Positions 14,501-24,216 of a DNA stretch of 64,000 bases are shown here, one piece after another. The stretch comes from Antitrichia curtipendula (lineage: Eukaryota > Streptophyta > Bryopsida > Hypnales > Leucodontaceae), in the NCBI GenBank assembly GCA_951230915.1, contig OX579635.1:23312001-23376000 (forward strand), written 5' to 3'. The notes beneath the pieces are model-generated. The model was not told the origin of the DNA. It did no database searches and saw only the letters and a list, made by a program, of their open reading frames with translations. Every line of letters begins with the position of its first letter. Position 1 is the first letter of the stretch. The position numbers and the translations under genes were made by a program.

Positions 14501-15592
14501 TTGCATTATTTTAAACACAATTGTGTTGAATTTGAGCCCAGATTTAACACAAAAACATCATCTAGAATGTGTAAATTTTTACTATTGTTTTACATTTAAA
14601 CTCAACTATTCTATAATATATATGAACAATAATCATGGTTGATAACACAAAAAGCCTTATCAATTATGTTGATATTATTTAGATTACAAATAGGATGATT
14701 TGCTTAGAATATATTTTAAGCAATAAATTACTTTTTTTCAAGTTTAGAGCAAGATAGCCATATTTTGTAATACATTCTTTCAATAGATATAAGTGTCAAC
14801 TTCCTATACAAAAATGTATTATATGTGAAGTCTTTTTTTTATGGAATTGCTTATGTATTTTAATTATTAACATATTTGTGTTGCAATGCAGTTTTATATT
14901 AAAACTGGAGAATGCAGTTTTGGAGCTACTTGTAAATTCCATCACCCTCCTGATCGTATCCCAACCGGCATTCCTAAACCAACAAAGAATCAAACAGGGA
15001 TAGTGAAGTTGAGTCTTGCAGGTCTTCCTAGAAGAGAGGTAAGCAGGTCTGATATAAAAATTCTTAAGTTTTGAATACTACTTGTCAATTTTTGACACTT
15101 GAAATTTATGCTCTCCATATAATTTATAAGTTTATTTTGCTTCTATATATATAATTTTTTTAAATTAAAAATTATTATTATTATTATTATTATTATTTTC
15201 TATTGACATCAAATAAAAAATTAAAAATGTTGATATAATATAAATGCAAATTCTTAGTTTTATATTTACCAAATGTTAAATCTAAGTTATTTACAATGTC
15301 TTTTTTCTCTATTTGTACTAAAATCATCTTTGTTATTTTGTGGTATTGTTGCTAGGGTGAGGCACCTTGCACTTATTACATGAAGACAGGTGCATGTAAA
15401 TTTGGACTAACATGTAAGTATGATCACCCACCGCCACAAGAGATTATTGCAAGGGCAGTTGAAGCCGTTCGAGAAGGGATTTCTAATAATCAATATGATG
15501 TGAATATCCCGACAAGTGTTGCTGAAAGTCAAGAAACTACCCCATTACCTCCAGGCACTGATGTGCCTCCTACTACTGCAGCAACAATGTAA
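3442..15592 (+). CDS. CCCH-type zinc finger protein with five fingers, ZFN/HUA1-like, 729 aa
   Basis: Eleven coding exons: 3442-3664, 6438-6598, 6949-7017, 8029-8202, 9610-9647, 9807-9859, 11055-11146, 12222-12306, 13259-14169, 14892-15038, 15356-15592; total 2190 nt, frame closed. The ATG at 3442 is chosen over a TTG six bases upstream. Five C-x8-C-x5-C-x3-H fingers are seen at C95-H114, C150-H169, C214-H233, C601-H620 and C656-H675, each with the usual lead (for example [15 protein letters not shown]) and a KF/RFNHP-like ending. Fingers 1-3 and 4-5 are split by a 370-residue low-complexity linker rich in Gln, Thr, Tyr and Pro. Five such fingers in a 3+2 layout are typical of the plant ZFN1/HUA1 group, whose members bind RNA or DNA and mostly act in the nucleus. 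Introns cut fingers 2, 3 and 4. The linker is far longer than in the Arabidopsis proteins. Function beyond nucleic-acid binding is not shown. Confidence 0.93.
6671..6807. repeat. Dispersed repeat, copy in CCCH intron 2
   Basis: A segment beginning TGTGACACCAATTTACTAAA and ending near GTGACACTAATTATG. A related segment lies at about 59302-59433 inside the O-fucosyltransferase gene, with the same order of words (GTGACAC, AGTCACAC, a second GTGAC-CTAATT). The inverted GTGACAC/AGTCACAC words suggest a small nonautonomous DNA element, but I see no clear boundaries. Confidence 0.35.
8466..8540. repeat. (TA)n microsatellite in CCCH intron 4
   Basis: About 75 bases of uninterrupted alternating T and A, inside the intron between exons 4 and 5 of the CCCH gene. 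Likely length-variable between individuals. Confidence 0.95.
8560..8890. repeat. Fragment of the TTAA-element family in CCCH intron 4
   Basis: Words such as AAATTGTTAATAGTTCTAAG, ACTAATCCCAATGG, AAGAAGATGCTCAAATTGCC and CATAACTTCC recur in the same order at 35590-35830 and, more diverged, inside the element at 30234-31185 and, inverted, at 40909-42246. This copy has no visible TTAA ends and looks like an old internal fragment. Confidence 0.5.
11798..11950. mobile_element. CACTA-like MITE in CCCH intron 7
   Basis: A 153-bp segment with inverted ends: the left begins TACTACAAAAAATC, the right ends TTTTTTGTAGTG (its complement is CACTACAAAAAA, the typical CACTA terminus). Further in, CAACTTGTCCACAAT pairs with ATTGTGGACAAGTTG. 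A TAT triplet flanks both sides (11795-11797 and 11951-11953), matching the 3-bp target duplication of CACTA elements. There is no coding capacity. It sits on the sense side of intron 7, away from both splice sites. Confidence 0.75.
12925..13243. mobile_element. MITE-like repeat abutting the 3' end of CCCH intron 8
   Basis: Starts TAAAGTAGGAGGTTC and ends near GATTTATGGACC. It matches the better preserved copy at 49708-50035 over most of its length (shared words: CTCCAAAAAATATGAAACAA, TTAGATGCCAATTCC, TCAACTCTTAAATG). The copy ends only about 15 bases before exon 9 of the CCCH gene. Confidence 0.65.
14271..14671. repeat. Imperfect direct duplication in CCCH intron 9
   Basis: A block at about 14271-14402 is repeated at about 14536-14671, offset roughly 265 bases. 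Shared words include TTTAACACAAAATCATCATC, TTTTTACTATTGTTTTA, CAACTATTCTA and TCAATTATGTTG. It is AT-rich and non-coding. Confidence 0.7.
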
Positions 15593-18500
15593 ACCAAATA
15601 GCAACATAAACAAAATGGTCTAAACATTTGATGGATGTTATACTTTATTCCAAATCATGATTTTTTAATTTCAGGCATAAGGATAAACATACAAATGTAC
15701 GATTAAAAGGCTTTCAAAAGTCCCTTTTCTTCATGCAAATAACTTAGTTTTAGTAATCATATTCCTTTTGTTATCTCCAAATTACAGATGCCTATTTTAC
15801 TTCACATTTTTACAAAGAATGTTCTACTTATAACTAAGGTCAAATGAATATCACCCAAAATGTACTTTAGACATTAAGGAATTTAATGTCAATTATTCAA
15901 ATTAGAATCTTGTATAGTGCTAGACTCAAGCAATTGATGGACTTCAATGAAGGCAAGTGATTGCCAATGCTCAATCTTCTTAAAATATAGTTCTATCAAT
16001 TATAACTTCATGCAAGTTCTGAGCATTATCATCAAGTATAACAATAGAATTTGTGGCTATTCTTTCTCTTTGCAGCGAGCAAGGATTGTTGCACTAGACA
16101 CCTTTACCACCTTGAAGTGAACTTTGAGATGATTTTCAATAGTGTATCCCTTACAATTGAATCTAGTAATACAAGGAATTTGCACAAAACACCAATAATT
16201 TATCGCACTGGAAATCAAAGAAAATGTTTGGAACAATATTAACGTTTATGCACTGAAATGACATATAGGAGTTGAAATAGATCATTGAGGAAGCTTCAAG
16301 GCAAAGTAACAAAATATATGAATAGAATGAAGAAATTATACCTTTCATGTTTTTATAATAGAGATATGATTTGATAGTTATTATAATAATGTATTAACTT
16401 CCAAAGTAGATTTTTTTTAATTTAATTTTAACAATACAAGTGTTAATAATACATTTATTGAGCAACTTATATTCTCCTATCAAAATGTAATTCAAACAAC
16501 CATCATTGGATACAAAAGCAACAATCTTTTTTCCATTTTTAATAAATTGCACCCTGAAACACTTACAAATAATAGAGTTTGGTTGCTTAGCCTCAATTCT
16601 ACTATCAAACACAAAGGATTTGTTAGAATCATAGTCTACTACAATAGACCTCTACAATACTCATTATCATTAACCAATATCAAAACACTAGAAGACCCCA
16701 AAATTTGCAAGGCACCAAAAACCTAACTTGACCAAAAGGTCAGTTGGAATACATTTCCTTAATCAAGTTGTAGATTTATTGAAGAAGAATTCTAGGAACA
16801 TCTACTTATAATTCTTGAACTTTTATAACTTTTGCATACAATATTCAAGTACTACATTAACAATGGATTGTTCAAATTTAATTATAAAAATCACTTTCAA
16901 TAGTACATTGGAGTCTATTCCCTAATCACTTGCTCATATTATAAATAATGAATTCCTAGAAGTGATATTGAAAAAAGCTATTCATTCAAATTCACATACA
17001 CAAATTCAAAGAAATTTGCATATAAAATCTAACACAGTGCAACAATTCACTAACCTAATTTCACATACATTAGACTTACACTTTCTCAAGGATGAAATTG
17101 CATCTTGAAATCTACATCCCAAACCCGTGATTGCATTTTTATTCCCAAATAAAAATAAATAATTTTGTGGATATTTTTTGCATTTCTACCTAGTTGTATT
17201 TGGTGATCAATATATGAAAGAATCCTTTCCAAACTAATATATGAATTAATGTTGTATATATAAATACTCATAAGATTATATAATATATGGTTGAAGAAAT
17301 CTTGAACTCTCTTGAAATTTATGGTCTTTTAGATACTTTTAACTCTTTAAATAACATATAAATCTTTTTGAAACATTTGTATACTTTTTGCTTCTAATTT
17401 TACAAAAATATATTTGTGTCAATTTTTTTGAATTGGACAGAAATGAAGGTTATTACTTGGGATGAATGAGATTGAAGTTGCTTCAAAGAAGCATTGCCTT
17501 GAGGAACTTTGTTCATCATTTAAAATATAGACTTTTAATTCAAGCAATTAAGAATTAAGTGTTTTGAACAAATGTTGTTATAAATTTAAGTATTCAAAAT
17601 CAAAAAGCATATGTTATGTATAATACAATATCCTACCTCCTCCTACTTTTAGGTATGGAAAAATGGAGACATGGCAACATTATTTTTGGTAGATTGAAGA
17701 CTATAACTGTCTAGCCCTTTGCCTTTGAAGAAGTTGAGAAACACATGAATATATAGACAAGAGGGGGAGGTTTAAGCTTCCTAACGAACAAGAGGAGTTT
17801 TTGAAAAGAAGTGTTAAATTTTTGAAGACCTTGAGGATGGACAAAGGATGGAGGCAAGGACAACTAAGTTGGATACCATTGTTGGTGAATAGACCCACCC
17901 TACTACGCAAACTACCATCTAGATCCAAAAATAGCTCGATGGGGGTGTTTAACATCTCACAATGAAACTAAGCCAAGAGAGTAGGAAAATGTTAGGCTAA
18001 GGGAATAGAAGACCTTTTTCTTCTTTTTGATTCATACACATTATTTAGTGAGTTATGGGCAAATCTATGGCATATTTGTATTGTGAGATGCTTGGATTTA
18101 GATTTGGACTCTATTTGCCTTGACTAAATATAAATGGGAATTATACTATGTTGACCTTGCATGTTGATTTAGGTTCTAATTAGTTTGCATGTATTCCTCT
18201 TATTTGGAGGATCTAGAGTGTGAATTTTGAAGGAGTAAGTACAACCTCCTTCTCCAAAATGACACTCTAGAATCTAAATTTGTAAGTTGTAAGTCTCAAA
18301 AGAATGCATGGTTAGAATCTAATTTTGGGATTTTAGGGCAAGCGAGGAAGTGTTGCCCAAATTGGGCTAAAATTAGGGTTGGGATATTTGGGTGATTAAA
18401 TGGGAGTGAAATTTTAATTGCCTTTAATAAGTGGCTGAATGTTTTAGTATAAGAACTAGAAAACATGGGAAAGGGTTGCAAATTTGGGGACAATGCATGT

Positions 18501-19437
18501 GATGATGTGTTTTAGAATTCTAGGCTAGACCCATTTTAGTACCCTTAAATGGCTAAGAATTCATTTCACTTAAGACCCATTTTAGTAATCTAAATGAGGT
18601 TTTGAGGGCAAATTGGGCATGGGATATGTCTTAGGATATATGTTGAATAATGATGTGGTGTAGAAATTTGCATTTTGGAGATTTTGGATGTATTGCACCC
18701 ATTTTGTCTTAGAGCTTTTGGAACTATTTTGAGTATCTAAATGAAGAATACATTGCTTGAAAAACAAAATAGTTTAGGGGTCCTATACAATCTCCATTAG
18801 TCAATTCTAAGGGTTTTTTTTGATGATGTGGTGAAAATTTAATCCTAATAGTGCCAAATGAACAAAAAATTTGAACTTAAGTAAAGATTAGAGAAAAAAA
18901 TTGTTGACTGATTATAGTTTCCAATTACTAGGTGATATGTCATAGTGAAATTTTTTATATGGATTCCGCAATGGAAATTAGTCAACAATAAAAGGGTCTT
19001 TATCAAAATGAGAAAGACTATAGCTCAAATAAGTAAGACTATTAGCAAATGAAAGGACTAAGGCATGAATGGAAGCCTAGGGTTTGAAAAAAACAAACAT
19101 TGGCAAATGAATATAAGCACCAAAGAGGCAAGTCAAAAAGACGAGGACTAATGGGCAGAAACAATTGCGAGGGGGTGGCAACAATTATCATCCAACTCCT
19201 ACTCATTGTTGCCCATGTCTTCTCTATTTGTGCCCCAATACCTATTGCAACCTCAAGAATTGAGTCAATGACCATGTCAAGGAGAAATAAACAAGGCTAG
19301 CTAGGGAAGAAAAAAATTGTTGCAACCCAAAAATGGTTTGCACAGTGTCTAATGCATTGTTAACACACTCCAAATGGCGGTTTAGCAAGATAATATCTTC
19401 ATTGTGAGTTGGGATCACAAATGTGCATGTACTCCTA
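15593..19437. other. Intergenic DNA after the CCCH gene, no gene seen
   Basis: The first few hundred bases should be the 3' UTR of the CCCH gene. The rest is AT-rich with short open frames only. The stretch 17700-18800 has less extreme composition and several 60-85-codon frames, but none shows a recognisable motif. It could be decayed repeat DNA. Confidence 0.5.
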
Positions 19438-20620
19438 CAGACTCATTTCTTAAGGCGGTGTTTCAAGCAACTTTAGATGAGTGCTGAATTTTGAGAATTT
19501 GTATTTTGTGGTGAATTTTTGTGGTTTTTCTTTTCTTTTCTCTTGTAGAACATGTTGTGTAGTGTGAAAAGTAGAATTGGCATGATGAAGCCAATTTCAC
19601 AAAAGAAAGTTAGAGATATTGTTGCTCTTTTGATGAAAGTTAAGAGTACAAGAGAGGTTGCAAAGTCTCTTTTTTTCCCATAGAGTTTAGTGAATAGAGT
19701 GAAGAAGAAACATTATAGTAGCTTAGAATTGCCAAAACAAGGTGCTCCAAAGATTCTTACCACTGCAGAGAGACAATGTGCAGTGCGTTTGGTCACTACT
19801 GGAGGGCTAGAAATGACAATACAGACAACAAAAGAGATATAGGATTTTGTGATAACACACTGTGTTATGCTTTGAGAGATGTTGGATTGAGCACTTGTGA
19901 AAAGGTGTCAAAGCCTTTTTGTCACAAAAAAATGTGCAAGAGACGCTATACTTTGCAACAATTTACAAAGATTGGATAGTTTAGGATTAGAAGAGAGTTG
20001 TATTTAGCGATGAGACAAAGATAAATTGTTTCAATTTAGATAGGAGGACTTGGTGCTAGGTCAATGACAATGAGAGCTTGTCTGATTGTGTAGTGAAGCA
20101 TGGTAGAAGGTCTTTGATGCTAATTATGGAGTGGTATGATAGCAAGAGGTGTAGGTGATTTACAGAAGGTGGTGTTTAAATGCAAAGGACTATTTTTCAC
20201 TCTTACATGGAGATTTGTACTTGAGTTTGGAAAGATTAGGATACTTCAACCTTGATGAAGTCATTTTTCAGCATGATAATGCTCCTATATCTAAAGCAAA
20301 GATTGTTCAAAAATGTTTTTTGGAGCAACCATCCACTATTTTAGAGTGGCCAGTCCAATCTCCAAACCTAAATTCCCTCAAATATGTTTGGACAATTCTC
20401 AAACATCGTTTGAATTCCTATCCAACTCCTCCTATAAGTCTTTTACAATTATGAGTGCGTATGAAGGAGAGTTTTATAGCCATCACTATAAAGCATTGTG
20501 AGAGATTGTATGCTAGCATGCTTGATCAAATTACAGTTGTTTTGGCTTCTTATGGCAAGTGGACAAGATTTTGGACAAGATTTTGACCACTTTGTACATA
20601 ACACCTAAAAAATGAGTCTG
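19438..20620 (+). mobile_element. Tc1/mariner-superfamily DNA transposon, dead copy
   Basis: A 1183-bp element with inverted ends: the left begins CAGACTCATTTCTTAAGG and the right is the complement of CAGACTCATTTTTTAGG, about 25 bases each with few differences. A TA dinucleotide flanks both sides (19436-19437, 20621-20622), the standard Tc1/mariner target duplication. It contains one degraded transposase gene. The length is right for a complete Tc1-like element. It lies in intergenic DNA. A further TIR-like word (AGACTCATTTCTTGAAG) lies outside at about 20786-20802. Confidence 0.85.
19552..20586 (+). pseudogene. Tc1-like transposase, broken by stops and frameshifts
   Basis: The reading starts MLCSVKSRIGMMKPISQKKV with a helix-turn-helix-like N-terminal part (STREVAKS...SLVNRVKKKH, then LTTAERQCAVRLVTTGG), which is typical Tc1 DNA-binding sequence. 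Homology then passes through other frames: a CKRRYTLQQF segment near 19930, SDETKINCF near 20010 (first catalytic Asp), FQHDNAP near 20270 (second Asp) and WPVQSPNLNSLKYVW near 20345. The last motif normally reads SPDLNP-IE, so the Asp and the third catalytic acidic residue are both changed. Stops occur at the FFP-stop-SLV and KEI-stop-DF positions, and at least two frame changes are needed. It cannot make an active transposase. Confidence 0.88.
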
Positions 20621-21629
20621 TACATAGAACTTTAACATTATGTATTTTTTTTATTTCTAATGACAATTTCTTTTCAATTTCTTTTCTTGAGGTTGTGTGT
20701 TACTTTATGTTCTCAAAATTTCATGTTCAAAATTTCTTGCTTTAATTCTTCGTACTCTCTACATTGTCACTTTTGTAAACCAAATACTCACATAGACTCA
20801 TTTCTTGAAGTCGCTGCATTAATTTGCGCCCAAGTGATGCATCTTAGATCAGCAACCTGCCTGCACTTCTAGCCATCTAACATACAACTGTATCCAGTCA
20901 ATTATGTAATTTCAATTACGCAAGCAAATCACAAAACAGTACAGTCGTGAATCGTCAAGGTACCACGGCGCACTACTCGTGCCACCCTTGTACGCATAGA
21001 AGGAGCATAGAAGGAGCATAGAAGGAGCATAGAAGGAGCATAGAAAGGACGCAATGCATGACACAAAAGTGAGGCCTAGTCATATTTGAAGCACAAAAGA
21101 GCAGTCATAAAGGAGGGTTACTAGCAAGCAAAGCACGGAAGGCAAGAATCGTGAGGTGCACACAGAAGTCCCAAAACGGCCGCTGCGAAGAGAAACATAC
21201 TCACATGCAAGAAAGCATATCCGAAATGGACATGAAGAGTACTTGGATCAGCTTACAGTACAATTTGAAATTGTATCATTGGGCCTTTGGAGCCTCCGGA
21301 AACCCCAATTACCTGAATGAAAACTGTAGCTGCTGTCCATTGCAAGTGACGCAGTCGACCGAACAGTAATAGGGGTGCTCAAGCATGTGAAGAAGAATAC
21401 TCCGCGATGTCAATTATTGAACTCGTATCTGATTCATTCGAATTCGGAACTACTACATGCCTCCTGATTTCAGTATTACGAAAAGGAATAGAGGCCCAAA
21501 AGGACATAAAATCGTGGTACTAGCTGGAAATGCTTCAACATCTTCACCCCTACTCGATAACAAGAATACAAGACGAAACTCAATTCGTGGTTTAGAATCA
21601 TGGGTTAGAATTAGGGATAAAATCATGGT
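20621..21629. other. Intergenic DNA with a short tandem repeat
   Basis: No gene recognised. Composition becomes GC-richer toward 21100. An 11-bp unit, ATAGAAGGAGC, is repeated about 4.5 times at 20996-21047. Confidence 0.55.
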
Positions 21630-21991
21630 TCGTTCTTGGAAGACTTTCAGCATTGTGGCTCCAATTTGCGCAGGGGAATCACATACCGTCACACCCGCTG
21701 CTCTCAGAGCCTCAATCTTATCTGTGGCGGTCCCCTTCCCTCCTGATATGATGGCCGCCGCATGTCCCATACGCTTCTCCGGAGGAGAAGTCAACCCTGC
21801 GATAAATGACACAACCGGCTTCTGTGTCCCACTCTCGGAGTGAACGCAGCGGCGTTCTCTTCCGCGGACCCTCCGATCTCGCAAATCAACACAATCCCTT
21901 CCGTCTGCGGATCATTCACGCACTTCTCCAGACAATCTACAAAATTCGTCCCGTTGTAGGGATCGCCCCCGATGCCGACGCAAGTCGGCAT
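21630..21991 (-). pseudogene. Succinyl-CoA ligase alpha subunit, C-terminal fragment
   Basis: Reading the minus strand from 21991, residues [20 protein letters not shown] and then [19 protein letters not shown] are unmistakable for the alpha chain of succinyl-CoA ligase (TCA cycle, mitochondrial matrix). Near 21840-21850 the frame changes and the homology resumes as [35 protein letters not shown] and [13 protein letters not shown], stopping at VFQER near 21630. About the first 60% of the family length, including the N-terminal CoA-binding fold, is absent. The catalytic phosphohistidine segment (GRMGHA-like) is in the retained part. No intron is seen. The fragment is broken by the frameshift and lacks the normal start and C-terminus. 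The nearby ATG is simply part of the remnant. Confidence 0.85.
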
Positions 21992-22582
21992 GATTTAGAC
22001 AAAAAATTCTAATGTACACAATTTCTTAACTTTTATTATTCTTTACGGCTGTAAAGTAGATAGACAAGCAATTGTCAGAAGGCGAAAGCAGAAACAATGC
22101 CTTCTCGAATTGCAACAAAAAATATTTACTTAAAACTAACACATGTATGCAATGCTGTAGGTTTGGGATTGGCCCTTCGTAACAAAAACACTATGCTAGG
22201 TGTATTGCAACAAAAACTATTCACCTAACACCATCGCATGTATGAACTGCTATAAAATTTGGATTTCCCCTTTATTTCAAAAAAACTAAAAATAGGTAAT
22301 GCACGCCTTAAGTAACACCAAAACAAACACGTATCCACAATCCCATTTCCATTTCCCGTTGTCCTCCCATTCCCATTGTCCAGCCCCTCGTAGTGAGTCT
22401 CATCTTCATCTAGCTTGATCTCTCCATTTAGAACTACGCAGCATCACAGCATCTCCAGGCAGATACCTTGATGCCAGTCAGGTAGATTAATCTCAAGCGG
22501 GGTTGCAGTTGCGGGTGCATAGAGCATGTACTGCCCCATGCATTGAAGTTGTGTACGATACCCTCAGAAGATAGACTTGACC

Positions 22583-23599
22583 TTAAGCTGCACCTTGACG
22601 TCTCCTCTTGAACGTGTCCATGATATTCTTGATCTGTTTCTCAAAAGCCTCCACTTTGTCGATGTTGAATTCTTTTGGCACTCGCTCTTGCGGGACTCGC
22701 AGGTAGGGAATCATCCGATGCAAAACGTCCTTATAGTGCTTGAGTTTCTGAAGTTGCTCGGCAGGCATGGGCTGAGAAATCACAAAATACAACCCAATTC
22801 AATCAGGTAATGGTGCCCAGGGGTTACTATAGTCAAAGTGTTCCAATAGTTGAAGGTGATTATTATTAATATGGTTTGAGTGTTGATCTCTAGCTGGGTA
22901 AACACAGTATCACCGCTCAAGCCATTCTAAGTCGCATTCATTTGGTGAAGGAAGTCTAGCACTTTCTCCAGACCAAGACAGATTAACTAATCAAGTCCAT
23001 GTATCTATGCGCGCTATCTGTGTGAACGCTTGGGCAAAGGGTTAAAAACCTGGTTGCTTCGGGCGGTCAGCATTCCATAGAGTTCAATCATATCCTCCAG
23101 ATATACAGATTTCAGGTCTTGAAGCTACAAACCAAACAACAAAAAATTTAATATGACGCCAAAAACAACAACAGCAACATCACATAATTATCCCTCAGAT
23201 ATACAAGCTTGAGTCCAACGCAATCTGACCAGTAGACATTAACAAACCTTGATCCAGACGTCTTTCTTATCGTCGTCAGGGTTCCGCGCTACACTCATCC
23301 CGCGAAATCCAGGTTCTACAAAATAATTGATCCAATTCATCAGTTCTCATCGATCAGTAGTCTGTCCTAACTAATTAAAGCAGAGTGCAAACGTCGGTTT
23401 CCTGTGGCGTCCCGTGAGAGCGCCCTCGTTGGAGAGTTGGTTCGTCACAAACAGAGAAAAAAAACTCCATAATCACAGACACCAAACCCGAAAAGCTTAA
23501 ACTGCAAGAAACCTTCGACGCCATCCCCAAAGCAAACCCCAAATCCTTGGACACCAATAACGATTGCGAGAGAGGCGACTTACTTGCAGCGTAGTCCAT
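22583..23599 (-). CDS. Small MED15-like helical protein, 115 aa
   Basis: Four exons on the minus strand: 23584-23599, 23248-23315, 23050-23124, 22583-22771; 348 nt, frame closed, GT/AG at each junction. The product begins MDYAAKPGFRGMSVARNP. It then has two helical blocks: DVWIKLQDLKSVYLEDMIEL, and a longer one running from AEQLQKLKHYKDVLHRMIPY through VEAFEKQIKNIM to KRRR near the C-terminus. The order and spacing resemble the C-terminal conserved region of plant Mediator subunit MED15 (YQKIK...YLPEL...; QLEKLK...MLER...FL...YEKQI). Full plant MED15 is over 1000 residues with an N-terminal KIX domain, which is absent here. It may be a stand-alone paralogue of that region or another Mediator-associated protein. 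The gene structure looks sound; the family call comes from memory of the family pattern and needs a profile search. Confidence 0.65.
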
Positions 23600-24216
23600 G
23601 TTGCACAGCGAGATCGGAAGGCGGCGAAGGAAGAAATGAGATGCGCCGCTGGAACTGCTAAACGGGAAACAGAACAAAACTACGAGACCCAGAGGCAGTC
23701 TGATGAGAACAGACAATTGAGGCCCGCAATTTCTACTGCAACACTAATACGTCGTTGAGAAAACAAAGAAAAGTCTGTACAGACATTTAAGCTAGGAGAA
23801 TCCTCACGAATACTGTCTGATTGGACAGAAATATGACTCGAGGACGGATGAAACTTTCATACTGGATGAATGAAAACCTCTCATTGTGGGACAGCCAACC
23901 CTGGTTCTCGCAGTGCAAAGCCAGTCTCCAGTGTGCCTGCTTGTTTGATCTTACGCATTCTGATTCAGGCTCCGCGGAGGAGCTCTCTCGGTGCTGCGAT
24001 CGGGTTGTGAAACGCATGAATGTTGCGGTAGCAAATTTTCGGCTATCGATTTGGTGGAGCGGCGACGAAACGCGAGCTTGGAGCTGTCGTGCGAGGGGTT
24101 TTGTTCTTTCTTCGCGGGGAATGGTTTTGTTGGAGAGCGTGTGTTGGCATTCTAGTGTTGTATTGTTTTGGATCTCCCCCTTCTAGGTTGGGGAGAGATT
24201 TAAAAGCTCAGGCGCA
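23600..24216. promoter_or_regulatory. Shared upstream region of two divergent genes
   Basis: The 617 bases between the start codons of the MED15-like gene (-) and the alpha-COP gene (+). It is clearly GC-richer than the surrounding intergenic DNA and contains no other convincing gene. Both 5' leaders and both promoters, possibly a single bidirectional one, must lie here. A TTTAAAAG word lies 17-24 bases before the alpha-COP ATG and is too close to be a usual TATA box. Confidence 0.5.

Noticed and set aside
17701..17955. 84-codon minus-strand frame
   Set aside because: Briefly considered as retrotransposon polyprotein debris, but no motif or neighbouring long repeat supports it.
23821..24186. 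121-codon frame just upstream of alpha-COP
   Set aside because: It begins at a TTG, has no recognisable domain and lies in the shared promoter/leader region. Could at most be a leader frame.
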